DNA from: Chloroflexota bacterium
GTDB lineage: Bacteria; Chloroflexota; UBA11872
Length of the DNA stretch: 32,203 bases
Assembly: GCA_028873795.1 (NCBI GenBank)
Contig: JAPPNP010000010.1
Coordinates: 1-32,203 of the forward strand
Direction of reading: 5' to 3'
Shown here: positions 1 to 6,855 of the stretch, in pieces
Numbering within the stretch: the stretch's first letter is position 1
How the letters are laid out: each line of letters opens with the position of its first letter
The notes under the pieces: model-generated
Told to the model about the DNA's origin: nothing
Seen by the model: the letters and a program-made list of their open reading frames with translations, nothing else
Databases searched by the model: none
Translations under genes and position numbers: made by a program

Positions 1-1
1 A

Positions 2-44
2 ATGTGTTCACCATGTCCCCGAACATGTGTTCATGATGTCCCCG
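2..44. repeat. Two-copy direct repeat, possible insertion-sequence end
   Basis: Two 20-base copies, at 2-21 (ATGTGTTCACCATGTCCCCG) and 25-44, differ only at two central bases (CC versus TG) and are separated by 3 bases, a period of 23. Multiple short repeats like this are typical of the ends of IS21-like and related DDE transposons, but no transposase is in the window, so the link to a mobile element is an inference. The array touches the left edge and may continue beyond it. Confidence 0.55.
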
Positions 45-111
45 GTCCGCACACCCACGGGAGAGGGAGTCAGACCGTCCCACTCCCCATGGAGACCTTT
101 GAAGAAATGAT

Positions 112-190
112 GTAGGGGCGGTTCGCGAACCGCCCGTCCGCGTGCACCCTGGTTCGCCCGGACTGGATTCCGGCTTCCGCCGGAATGACG
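112..190. repeat. Composite palindromic repeat (types B and A)
   Basis: Type B at 116-135 is a perfect 20-base palindrome (GGGCGGTTCG and its complement) preceded by GTAG. Type A at 164-190 is a hairpin with 8-base arms ATTCCGGC (167-174) and GCCGGAAT (179-186) around TTCC, followed by GACGG. The same B-then-A arrangement recurs at 7794-7882, and related copies lie at 15735-15964, 21630-21682 and 24621-24648. The rest of the 304-base stretch before the first gene shows no convincing coding sequence. A short open frame across it is only a translation of the repeat. Confidence 0.8.
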
Positions 191-304
191 GACGTGTCTA
201 GCAACGGTCTTCTACAAGGGGAAGGGTCGGAATTGCGGTCGGCGAGAGACATTCCAGGCGACCCCGATCGGCGCCACTAGCACGAGATGATGCGCGGTCT
301 CGAC

Positions 305-1276
305 CTACGTCGGCGACCGGTCGATGGGCTTTCCGGATGCGCCGAGCGGCACGGATGACGACTGCGGGATACCCCGAATCAACTCGAGTTCGTCTTCCGT
401 CAGAGCCACGTCGGCGGCCGCGGCGTTGCCGCGCGCCTGGTCTGGCGTTTTCATTCCCGGGATCACCGAAGTCACCGCCGGGTGCGCCAGCAGGTAGGCC
501 AGCGAGACCTGCGTCATGCTGCGCCGCGCGTTCGTCAGCGGTCGCATCTGGTCAGCCGCGTCCAATTGCGCCAGGAATTCGTCGCGCGCGGCCTCGTTCC
601 ACGCGGACCGGTTCATGTCGTCGAAGACGGTGTCCCGGTCGAACTTCCCGGTGAGGATCCCCCGCTCCAGAGGCACGCGCACCAGCGTCCCGATATCTCG
701 CTCGGCGCACAGCGGCAACATTTCGCGCTCCGCCGCCCGGTTGAGAGCGCTGTACCCAAGCTGGCAGACGCCGTTGCCGCCGCGCTCGTCGAAGGCCCGC
801 AGCACCGCCGGATCGTCCGTGGATACGCCGTAGGACCGAATCTTGCCGGCCTGGAGCAGCTGCTCGAAGGCCTCCACCAGCACCTCGGGATGCGCCGGAT
901 TGGGTTGGTGGCACTGGTAGATGTCGATCACGTCGGTGCCGAGGCGGTAGAGGCTGGCGTCGCAGCAGTTGTGGACGTGCTCCACCGACTCGTAGCTGAG
1001 TAGATGCCCCGTGTTCCAGCCGATCTGCCCCACCTTGGTCGCGATCAGCACCTGGTCGCGCACGCCGCGCAGCGCCTTGCCGAGCATCACCTCGCTCAGT
1101 CGCGGTCCGTAGGCGTCGGCGGTATCGAATAGCGTCACGCCCGCGTCGATGGCCGCGTGCACCGTCGCGCTGGCCTGCGCTTGCGAGACGTGCCCCAACC
1201 CGCCGCTGAGACCCCAGCAGCCCATGCCCACAACGGACACGTCGAGTCCGGTCTTGCCCAGCCGTCGATACTCCAC
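305..1276 (-). CDS. Aldo/keto reductase
   Basis: A 323-residue protein, full length for the aldo/keto reductase family of NAD(P)H-dependent carbonyl reductases with a TIM barrel. The catalytic tetrad is visible: Asp51 and Tyr56 in DTADAYG, Lys81 in ATKVG and His123 in IYQCHQPNP. The C-terminal region has the usual cofactor-binding stretch (SVIPGMKTPDQA). The start is a GTG at 1274-1276, chosen because GAGGAG (1284-1289) lies 7 bases upstream and the protein then begins MEYRRLGKTGLDVS, typical of the family. A weak -10 (TATTGT, complement of 1307-1312) lies further up. It is divergent from the isomerase-like gene at 1538. It resembles L-fucose/galactose dehydrogenase-type AKRs in length and context, but the substrate cannot be read from the sequence. 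Confidence 0.93.
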   Translation of the reverse strand: MEYRRLGKTGLDVSVVGMGCWGLSGGLGHVSQAQASATVHAAIDAGVTLFDTADAYGPRLSEVMLGKALRGVRDQVLIATKVGQIGWNTGHLLSYESVEHVHNCCDASLYRLGTDVIDIYQCHQPNPAHPEVLVEAFEQLLQAGKIRSYGVSTDDPAVLRAFDERGGNGVCQLGYSALNRAAEREMLPLCAERDIGTLVRVPLERGILTGKFDRDTVFDDMNRSAWNEAARDEFLAQLDAADQMRPLTNARRSMTQVSLAYLLAHPAVTSVIPGMKTPDQARGNAAAADVALTEDELELIRGIPQSSSVPLGASGKPIDRSPT

Positions 1277-1348
1277 GTGGGTTCTCCTCGGTCAGCCGCC
1301 GTCCTGACAATAGCGCGACACCGGCAGACGCGTATCTCCCGATTCGGT

Positions 1349-1414
1349 CCCTTGCCCCTGGAAGGGGGAAGGGCAGAGCCTGCCCCGTACCTGATACGGG
1401 GATGGGGGTCAACG
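1349..1414. repeat. G/C-run hairpin repeat carrying a nested type C palindrome
   Basis: CCCTTGCCCC / GGGGGAAGGG (1349-1373) forms an imperfect hairpin similar to the one at 21591-21609. Within its downstream half sits a 25-base type C element (1377-1401): AGCCTGCCCCGTAC, two bases, GATACGGGG, with arms CCCCGTA/TACGGGG. The same 25 bases, differing only in the two central bases, occur at 21647-21671 inside a different repeat. The rest of the 1277-1537 divergent gap holds no gene. A possible -10 (TAAACT, 1500-1505) precedes the gene at 1538. Confidence 0.7.
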
Positions 1415-1537
1415 GCTAGCAGCTCAAGAGATTCGTCTGGCCACCCTCAGGCCGCCTGCCGCAGTAGTCGTCACCGCGCCGAGCCACTCTGACGTCTTCT
1501 AAACTCCGCCCAACCCACGCACACGCAAGGCGACCAC

Positions 1538-2332
1538 ATGCGAGTTTCCCTGGCGATGATGGGGTTCGGCTGGACCCAGGACGTGGCCGAGCGTTGCATC
1601 GACGTTGCCGGCCGCCTCGGCTACGACGGCATCGACCTCTGGAAGCAATACCTCGACACCGCCGATCTCGGCTGGGTGCGCGACGCCTGCGCCGCGCAGG
1701 GCTTGCAGATCGTGCAACTGAGTCCCTACTTCGACTTCACCACCAGCGAGGCGTCGGCGGCGGAATCATTGCGCGAGGCCGCCACGTTCGTCGGCTATGC
1801 CGAAACGCTGGGCGCCCCATACGTGCGCGCCTATACCGGCACTACGCCCAGCGCCGAGGCCGACGACGCCATGTGGGCGCGCTGCGTCAAGGGCCTCCGG
1901 GAAGCCTGCGACATGGCAGCCGCGTCGGACGTGTCTCTGCTGCTCGAAACCCACCAGGTCATCCACAGCGGCCCGTGTCTCTCCGATACGAGCCCGACGA
2001 CGATCCGGCTGCTGGAGCTGGTGGACCGCCCCAACCTGCGCGTCGCGATTCAAACGCCGCTCGTCGGCGAGACGCCCGAGGACAGCGCGCGGCAACTGGG
2101 ACGCTACACGGACCAGATTCAGGCCCACAATTGGATCGGCGCCACCGAATCCACCTGGGGCCAACTGACGTTCCTGGACGCCGGCGACCTCGACTTCCGG
2201 CGCTACCTACGAATCCTGCGCGAGGAAGGCTTCGACGGCTGGATCAGCGTCGAGCACGCCAACCACCACCCGTGGGAACAGACCGCCGCCCACGAGATTG
2301 TCTACCTGCGCAAGCTGCTCGCCGAGCGCTAG
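1538..2332 (+). CDS. Sugar phosphate isomerase/epimerase-like TIM-barrel protein
   Basis: 264 residues, the size of the xylose isomerase-like TIM-barrel (AP endonuclease 2) superfamily, whose members isomerise or epimerise sugars and ketoacids at a divalent metal. Expected strands are visible: the N-terminal GYDGIDLWK, Glu137 in LLLETHQ, His197 in QAHNWIG and Glu239 in ISVEHAN. The usual metal-binding Asp after the third strand (normally a LDTGH-like motif) is replaced by Gln172 in VAIQTPL, so metal binding may be altered. The ATG at 1538 has AAGG (1527-1530) seven bases upstream. Its TAG stop shares the bases CTAG with the stop of the convergent dehydratase gene. It probably belongs to the surrounding sugar-acid cluster; substrate unknown. 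Confidence 0.82.
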   Translation: MRVSLAMMGFGWTQDVAERCIDVAGRLGYDGIDLWKQYLDTADLGWVRDACAAQGLQIVQLSPYFDFTTSEASAAESLREAATFVGYAETLGAPYVRAYTGTTPSAEADDAMWARCVKGLREACDMAAASDVSLLLETHQVIHSGPCLSDTSPTTIRLLELVDRPNLRVAIQTPLVGETPEDSARQLGRYTDQIQAHNWIGATESTWGQLTFLDAGDLDFRRYLRILREEGFDGWISVEHANHHPWEQTAAHEIVYLRKLLAER

Positions 2333-3438
2333 GCCACCCCGTACCGCTCGAGGGTCGCTTCGTTGATGGTCACGCCAAGCCCGGGCGCGTCGGATGGGCC
2401 GACCCAGCCGGCGTCGAGCTCAAAGTCTTCGTAGGTCAGCTCGTGCCGGATGGGCGACTCGGTCATGGCGTATTCGAGCACCTGCGTGTTCGGCACGGCC
2501 GCCAGCACGTGCAGCGAGGCCGCGATCGACACGCCGGTCTTGAACGTGTGGTTCACGAAGCCGCGCTGATGGCGTGCCGCGAGGCGCCCGATCTCAACCA
2601 TGGTGGTAATGCCGCAGCGGCCCGGGTCAGCCTGCACCCAGTCCAGGCCGCCCACGAGGATTAGCTCTTCGAAATCGAGCAGGCGGGATTCTGACTCGCC
2701 GCCGGCGATCGGAATCTCGCTAACCGCGGAGAGCTTGCCGTAGCCGGCGACATCCTCGGGGTGCAGCGGCTCCTCCAGCCAGAACGGGCGGAACTCGGCG
2801 AACTGCCGCGTGCGAACCAGGGCCGTGCGCCAGTCCCAGGGCTGACCCGCGTCCACCATCAGGTCCACGTTTTCACCCAGACCCCGCCGCGCCTCGCGGA
2901 CGAGGGCGATGTCGTTGGCTTCGCTCTGCCCCATGGGCCCCCAGCCAAATTTCGCCGCCGTAAACCCGCGATCGGCCAGGCGCGCCGCCAGCTCGTAGGT
3001 ATCCGCGGGCGTGTCCTGGAACAGCACCGACGCGTAGGCCCGCACCTGCCGCTGCGCGGCGCCGAACAGCCGGTAGATCGGCTGGCCGTACGCCTTGCCC
3101 GCGATGTCCCAAAGCGCGATGTTGACTCCGGCGACCGCGTGAGCGCCGGCGCCGTAGCGCGTGTAGTACTGCGTGAGGTCGTAGATGCGCTGCATGCAGG
3201 CGTCGATCGAAAGCGGATCGGATCCCTCCAGCGCACTCGCCAGGCCGCGCGTGATGCCGTTCGACAGCGGGGCTTCGACAGCCGCCCGCACCACGGTCGG
3301 CGCCGAGTCCACCTCGCCCCAGCCTGTGATGCCGGCATCGGTCTCGATGCGAATCAGGCACGTATCTTGCGTGCCGTCGGCGGCGGTGGTGACGTCGGGC
3401 AGTCGGAGAACGATGGCCTGGACGGAGGTGATCTTCAT
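2329..3438 (-). CDS. Mandelate racemase/muconate lactonizing enzyme family dehydratase
   Basis: 369 residues, standard for the enolase superfamily. The enzyme abstracts the proton alpha to a carboxylate at a Mg2+ site; in sugar-acid clusters the usual product is a 2-keto-3-deoxy acid. The N-terminal capping domain covers about 1-125 and the barrel about 130-360. Metal ligands are visible as Asp196 (LMVDAG), Glu222 (WLEEP) and Glu248 (AGGES). Lys163 (AAKFGWG) and the Asp271/His297 pair (QADPGR, NHTF) are the likely acid/base groups. The ATG at 3436-3438 was chosen because it starts the conserved MKITSVQAIV and has GAGAG upstream. The frame stays open far upstream, but that part runs antisense to nothing and in another frame of the aldolase gene, so it is not coding. 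It lies 53 bases downstream of the aldolase gene in one operon. The exact sugar acid is not predictable. Confidence 0.9.
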   Translation of the reverse strand: MKITSVQAIVLRLPDVTTAADGTQDTCLIRIETDAGITGWGEVDSAPTVVRAAVEAPLSNGITRGLASALEGSDPLSIDACMQRIYDLTQYYTRYGAGAHAVAGVNIALWDIAGKAYGQPIYRLFGAAQRQVRAYASVLFQDTPADTYELAARLADRGFTAAKFGWGPMGQSEANDIALVREARRGLGENVDLMVDAGQPWDWRTALVRTRQFAEFRPFWLEEPLHPEDVAGYGKLSAVSEIPIAGGESESRLLDFEELILVGGLDWVQADPGRCGITTMVEIGRLAARHQRGFVNHTFKTGVSIAASLHVLAAVPNTQVLEYAMTESPIRHELTYEDFELDAGWVGPSDAPGLGVTINEATLERYGVA

Positions 3439-3491
3439 GGCGAACTCTCTAGCTGGGGGCGGGGCATTGTGACCGATGCCCGCGCTCGGCG

Positions 3492-4391
3492 TCAGGCGCG
3501 CAGCAGCGGCTGCAAGTTCTCCAGGATCGCGTCCAGTTCGGCGTGATCGTGAGCGTCGGGCTGGAGCGCGCCGGGCTGGCGCATGCGCGCCGACGTGAAC
3601 ACGCCCCGCCGCACGAGCACTTCCTTCAGCAGCGGCGTTTCCAGCAGCACCGAGAGGTTGATAAGCGGCAGCAGTCGGTTGAAAGTCTCGCGCGCGCCGT
3701 CCCTGTCCCCGCGCTGCCAGGCCTCCCAGACCTGCACGTGCACGTCCACGGTGTCGGCGGCGGGCATGAATCCGGTCGCGCCGCGTGCCAGCTCCGACAG
3801 CATCCAGCGGCCGTAGTAGCCGCCGAACACGCCCACCGAACTTTCCGGCAGCGCCTCCAGCACGCCGCTGATGTAGTGCGCGCTGGGGTGCATTTCCTCC
3901 TTGATGTAGTGGACGGACTCGATTTCGCGCACCAGGCCCGCCAGGAACTCGGCGTCCATGCCCGCCTGGGAATGCTGCACGAACAGCGGCAGCCCGGCGG
4001 CCCGCGCGATGCCCGCGTAGTAGGCGCGCAATTCGTCCGGCCGCCCGGGTGACAGGATCGGTGGCAGCGCCATGACCGCGCCGGCGCCGGCTTGCGCGGC
4101 GTGCTCGGCGTAGATCGCCGCTTGCGCACCGCTGGCCGACGCAACCCCGGCCACGACCGGAATGGCGCCTGCGGCCGCCTCGACCACCGCTTCGACCCCG
4201 GCGCGACGCTCGTCGTCGGTCAGGTACTGAAACTCGCTGGCAATGGCGGGAAATACGACGCCGTCGACGCCCGCCCGGCGGCAAAACGCCACCTCCGCCG
4301 CCAGCGCGTCCAAATCGAGCCGGTCGACGTCGTCGAAGGGCGACTGCAAGACGGGGAACACGCCCCGCATGCGCGCCTCGGCGCTAGGCAT
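3492..4391 (-). CDS. DHDPS/N-acetylneuraminate lyase family class I aldolase
   Basis: 299 residues, normal for the dihydrodipicolinate synthase/NAL family, which form a Schiff base between a barrel lysine and a 2-keto acid. The lysine is Lys164 in HYIKEEMHPS. The N-terminal GVFPVLQSPFD and GVDGVVFPAIASE match the family. The tyrosine-bearing YN-P motif is replaced by FVQHSQAG (about 137-144), so this is unlikely to be true DapA. Lying between an SGNH hydrolase (8-base overlap with its 3' end) and an enolase-family dehydratase, it is probably a 2-keto-3-deoxy sugar acid aldolase or dehydratase, by inference from context. The ATG start at 4391 overlaps the upstream gene, which suggests coupled translation. 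Confidence 0.88.
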   Translation of the reverse strand: MPSAEARMRGVFPVLQSPFDDVDRLDLDALAAEVAFCRRAGVDGVVFPAIASEFQYLTDDERRAGVEAVVEAAAGAIPVVAGVASASGAQAAIYAEHAAQAGAGAVMALPPILSPGRPDELRAYYAGIARAAGLPLFVQHSQAGMDAEFLAGLVREIESVHYIKEEMHPSAHYISGVLEALPESSVGVFGGYYGRWMLSELARGATGFMPAADTVDVHVQVWEAWQRGDRDGARETFNRLLPLINLSVLLETPLLKEVLVRRGVFTSARMRQPGALQPDAHDHAELDAILENLQPLLRA

Positions 4392-5169
4392 CGTCGTCGA
4401 TTTCGAGCGGCATGGCCCGCCGACCCTGGTAGCCGTAGTCCGCCATCAGCGTGGACTCATCACGCCAGCGCTCGCCGGTGCGCTCCAGGCGCTTGGTGCG
4501 GATGGCCAGCCCGGAGCAGCGCTGCGCCAGCGTCTGGAAGATGGTGTGCGCGACCAGCCGGTGACCCAGATCGTTGGCGTGCACGCCGTCATAGTGCACC
4601 ATCCACGCCGCGCCGCCGTAGGCGTTGTAGACGTCGCTGAAGAGGCAGTTGGTCGCCCGGGCGACCTGCTCGGTGACGAGGTTGTAGGTCTGGAACACCT
4701 CGTGGCTGCCCTCCTGAAAGTGCTCGCCCAGGCCAAAGTCGGTCATGTAGTAGGGTCCCGGCAGCACGATCAGCGGATCGCACCCCTCCCGGACCTGCTC
4801 GATCACGCCCGTCATCTCGGTGCGGAACATCTCGGCCGGCGTGCCGCCGCGGGCGTCGTTGAGACCGTAGGAGATCACCAGCAAGTCGGGCTCGTGGTCG
4901 ATCACGTGCTTTTGGACCCGCTCGTCGGCCGCCGGTTTGCCGGAGTACGAGTAGCAGGGCACGCGCGTCGAGATGACGTTGGCCCCAATGCCCGTATTCA
5001 CCAACTCGACCGGCTCATCTTGAAAGTCCGAGATCAGCGCGGCGAGTACGTGAGGCCAACTGCGTTCGCGCACGGAGCTCCACCCTCCGGCGGTGGTGCT
5101 TTCGCCAAGCGTGACGAGCTTTCGGAACGGCTCTGGGTGCCAATCGTGTGGAGGGGCGGTGTCCGGCAT
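4384..5169 (-). CDS. SGNH/GDSL-type hydrolase
   Basis: 261 residues. The SGNH esterase/lipase blocks are all visible: block I GEST with nucleophile Ser24 (GDS written as GES), block II Gly in NTGIGANV, block III GLND in ISYGLNDA, and block V DGVHANDLGH with the catalytic Asp/His. Such enzymes deacylate sugars or other esters in a serine-hydrolase mechanism. No signal peptide is visible, so it probably acts in the cytoplasm. The start chosen is the ATG at 5167-5169 (MPDTAPPHDW). An open extension upstream would run across the divergent promoter region and the start of the gene at 5252. It is first gene of a minus-strand operon with the aldolase and dehydratase, which suggests it removes an acyl group from the carbohydrate the operon degrades (inference). 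Confidence 0.86.
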   Translation of the reverse strand: MPDTAPPHDWHPEPFRKLVTLGESTTAGGWSSVRERSWPHVLAALISDFQDEPVELVNTGIGANVISTRVPCYSYSGKPAADERVQKHVIDHEPDLLVISYGLNDARGGTPAEMFRTEMTGVIEQVREGCDPLIVLPGPYYMTDFGLGEHFQEGSHEVFQTYNLVTEQVARATNCLFSDVYNAYGGAAWMVHYDGVHANDLGHRLVAHTIFQTLAQRCSGLAIRTKRLERTGERWRDESTLMADYGYQGRRAMPLEIDDDA

Positions 5170-5251
5170 GAGGGCTGCCCTCACTAGGCGAGCGCGCCGA
5201 GTGTGGCACACGCCGTAGGATGATCCGGCACATCTGGGGAGCTTGCCGGAC

Positions 5252-6115
5252 ATGCTGATCGGTGTTGCAGGCGCATTGCCGGACCGTCCGGGGGACATAT
5301 CGTCGGCGGACGTGCGAAACCTCGCCGAATTGGGATTTCAGGGCACAAACGTCAAGCTGGGCGGACCCGGCGAGGCCGGTGACGCGGACCTTCGGCACGC
5401 GCGCGGCGTCATTGCCGACGCGGGCCTGGTCATCGCCCAGTCCAACGGCGCGTATGGATCGCTCGTCGGGCACAGTGATGCGGACCGCCGCCGGGGGATC
5501 GACGGCCTGATCGCCCACATGCGCGCCACGAGGGTCCTAGGCGCGCACACCTGTTACGTCCGACCCGGCGGGCTCAATCCCAACGGCCCATGGTTTGGCC
5601 ACCCCGACCATCATCTGGACGCCACGTTCGACCGCGCGCTCGACAGCCTGCGCGTCGCGACCCGGGCCGCGGAGGACCTCGGCGTGGTGTTGGCGTTCGA
5701 GGGGCATGTCCTATCGACCGTCGACCGGCCCCAGCGCGTGGCTGCCATTCTCGACGCCATCGACTCGCCGGCCCTCAGCTTCAATCTTGATCCGGTGAAC
5801 TTCATCGGCAGCATCTGGGATGCTTGGCGGCCCAATGCGGTCTACGACGACCTGCTCGACCGCGCGCGTGGCCGGATCGCGGCGGCACACTGGAAGGACT
5901 ACGTCGTTCGGGAGGAGCTTGTGCTGCACGTCGATGAGGTCACGCCCGGGCAGGGCGTCGTCGACCACGCGCGGTGGCTGAAGCGGCTCAACGCCGCCGA
6001 GCCGCACGCATGGGTGCTGCTGGAGCACCTGACGCTCGACCAACTGGCGCCCGCCAAGCAAGCCGTCGACGCCGCCATGGCCCACGCCGGCCTGTCTTGG
6101 GACCCCGCGTCATGA
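5252..6115 (+). CDS. Xylose isomerase-like TIM-barrel protein
   Basis: 287 residues of the sugar phosphate isomerase/epimerase superfamily. All four expected metal ligands are visible: Glu150 (LAFEGH), Asp180 (FNLDPVN), His213 (AAHWKD) and Glu258 (LLEHL). The ATG at 5252 is preferred over an in-frame TTG three codons earlier because GGGGAG lies at 5236-5241, ten bases before the ATG. Its TGA overlaps the ATG of the next gene (ATGA at 6112-6115), so it heads a three-gene operon with an SDR and a second DHDPS-family protein. It is divergent from the SGNH hydrolase with an 82-base gap. Probable role: isomerising or epimerising a keto-sugar acid; substrate unknown. Confidence 0.85.
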   Translation: MLIGVAGALPDRPGDISSADVRNLAELGFQGTNVKLGGPGEAGDADLRHARGVIADAGLVIAQSNGAYGSLVGHSDADRRRGIDGLIAHMRATRVLGAHTCYVRPGGLNPNGPWFGHPDHHLDATFDRALDSLRVATRAAEDLGVVLAFEGHVLSTVDRPQRVAAILDAIDSPALSFNLDPVNFIGSIWDAWRPNAVYDDLLDRARGRIAAAHWKDYVVREELVLHVDEVTPGQGVVDHARWLKRLNAAEPHAWVLLEHLTLDQLAPAKQAVDAAMAHAGLSWDPAS

Positions 6116-6855
6116 CATCGCTTGACGGACGGGTCGTTGTCGTCACCGGCGGCGCGTCAGGTATCGGCGGAGCAACCACGCGGCTCTGCGCCGCGCGCGG
6201 CGCGCGCGTGGTGATCGGCGACGTGGACGACGCCAAGGGCGGAGCCCTGGCGCGCGAGCTAACCGAGCTGGGTCTGTCCGCCGCCTTCGCGCACGTCGAC
6301 GTCACCCGCGAGGCCGACTGCGAGCATCTGATCCAGACGGCTGTTTCCGAGTTCGGAACGCTCGACGTCCTAGTCACCTGCGCGGGAATCCTGCAGGGCG
6401 CCTTCGTCGAAATCGCGGAATTGGACCTCGACATATTCGAGCGTGTCCAGGACGTGAACGTGCGCGGCACCTTCCTTTGCATGAAGCATGCCGTCGCGGC
6501 CATGGGCGACCGCGGGGGCACGATTCTCGTGGTCGCCTCGGGGGCCGGCGTGACCAGCCGCAGCTCATCCGTGGCCTACGGCACCAGCAAAGCCGCTGTT
6601 CACGGCCTCGGATTCATAGCGCCGAACCACCTGGCGGGTCGCCCCATTCGCGTCAACACCGTGTGTCCGTCGATCGTCGACACGCCGCTCAAACGGGCAA
6701 ACGTCGAGGACGAGGGGCGAGCGCGCGGATGGTCGCGCGCCGACATAGACGCCGCCAAGAAAGAACTGCGCGATCCAGAGGGCGTGGCCCGCGTGCTGGC
6801 CTTCCTCGCGTCGGATGAGGCCGACTACGTGCGGGGAACCGTGTTCACGGCATGA
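6112..6855 (+). CDS. SDR family oxidoreductase
   Basis: 247 residues, classical short-chain dehydrogenase/reductase with an NAD(P)-binding Rossmann fold. Visible: the glycine motif TGGASGIG (12-19), the acidic Asp37 after beta-2 (VVIGDVDD), which suggests NAD rather than NADP, and the catalytic Ser143, Tyr156 and Lys160 (YGTSK). The family NNAG motif reads TCAG. The ATG lies in an ATGA overlap with the upstream stop, and the gene ends in an ATGA overlap with the next. The protein stops at GTVFTA, just where most relatives continue with a DGG-type tail, so it is slightly short at the C-terminus. Likely oxidises a hydroxyl of the sugar or sugar acid handled by its operon partners (inference). 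Confidence 0.92.
   Translation: MTSLDGRVVVVTGGASGIGGATTRLCAARGARVVIGDVDDAKGGALARELTELGLSAAFAHVDVTREADCEHLIQTAVSEFGTLDVLVTCAGILQGAFVEIAELDLDIFERVQDVNVRGTFLCMKHAVAAMGDRGGTILVVASGAGVTSRSSSVAYGTSKAAVHGLGFIAPNHLAGRPIRVNTVCPSIVDTPLKRANVEDEGRARGWSRADIDAAKKELRDPEGVARVLAFLASDEADYVRGTVFTA

Noticed and set aside
2-44. A complete insertion sequence in the window
   Set aside because: Only the repeat pair is present; no transposase, no matching terminus or target duplication is visible on the right.
70-252. Short minus-strand frame of about 60 codons
   Set aside because: Its translation (SVIPAEAGIQ) is that of the type A palindrome, which gives the same peptide wherever it occurs, so it is a repeat artefact.
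3439-4284. Upstream extension of the dehydratase reading frame
   Set aside because: It overlaps the aldolase gene in another frame and encodes Arg/Gly-rich sequence with no homology. The conserved family N-terminus begins at 3438.
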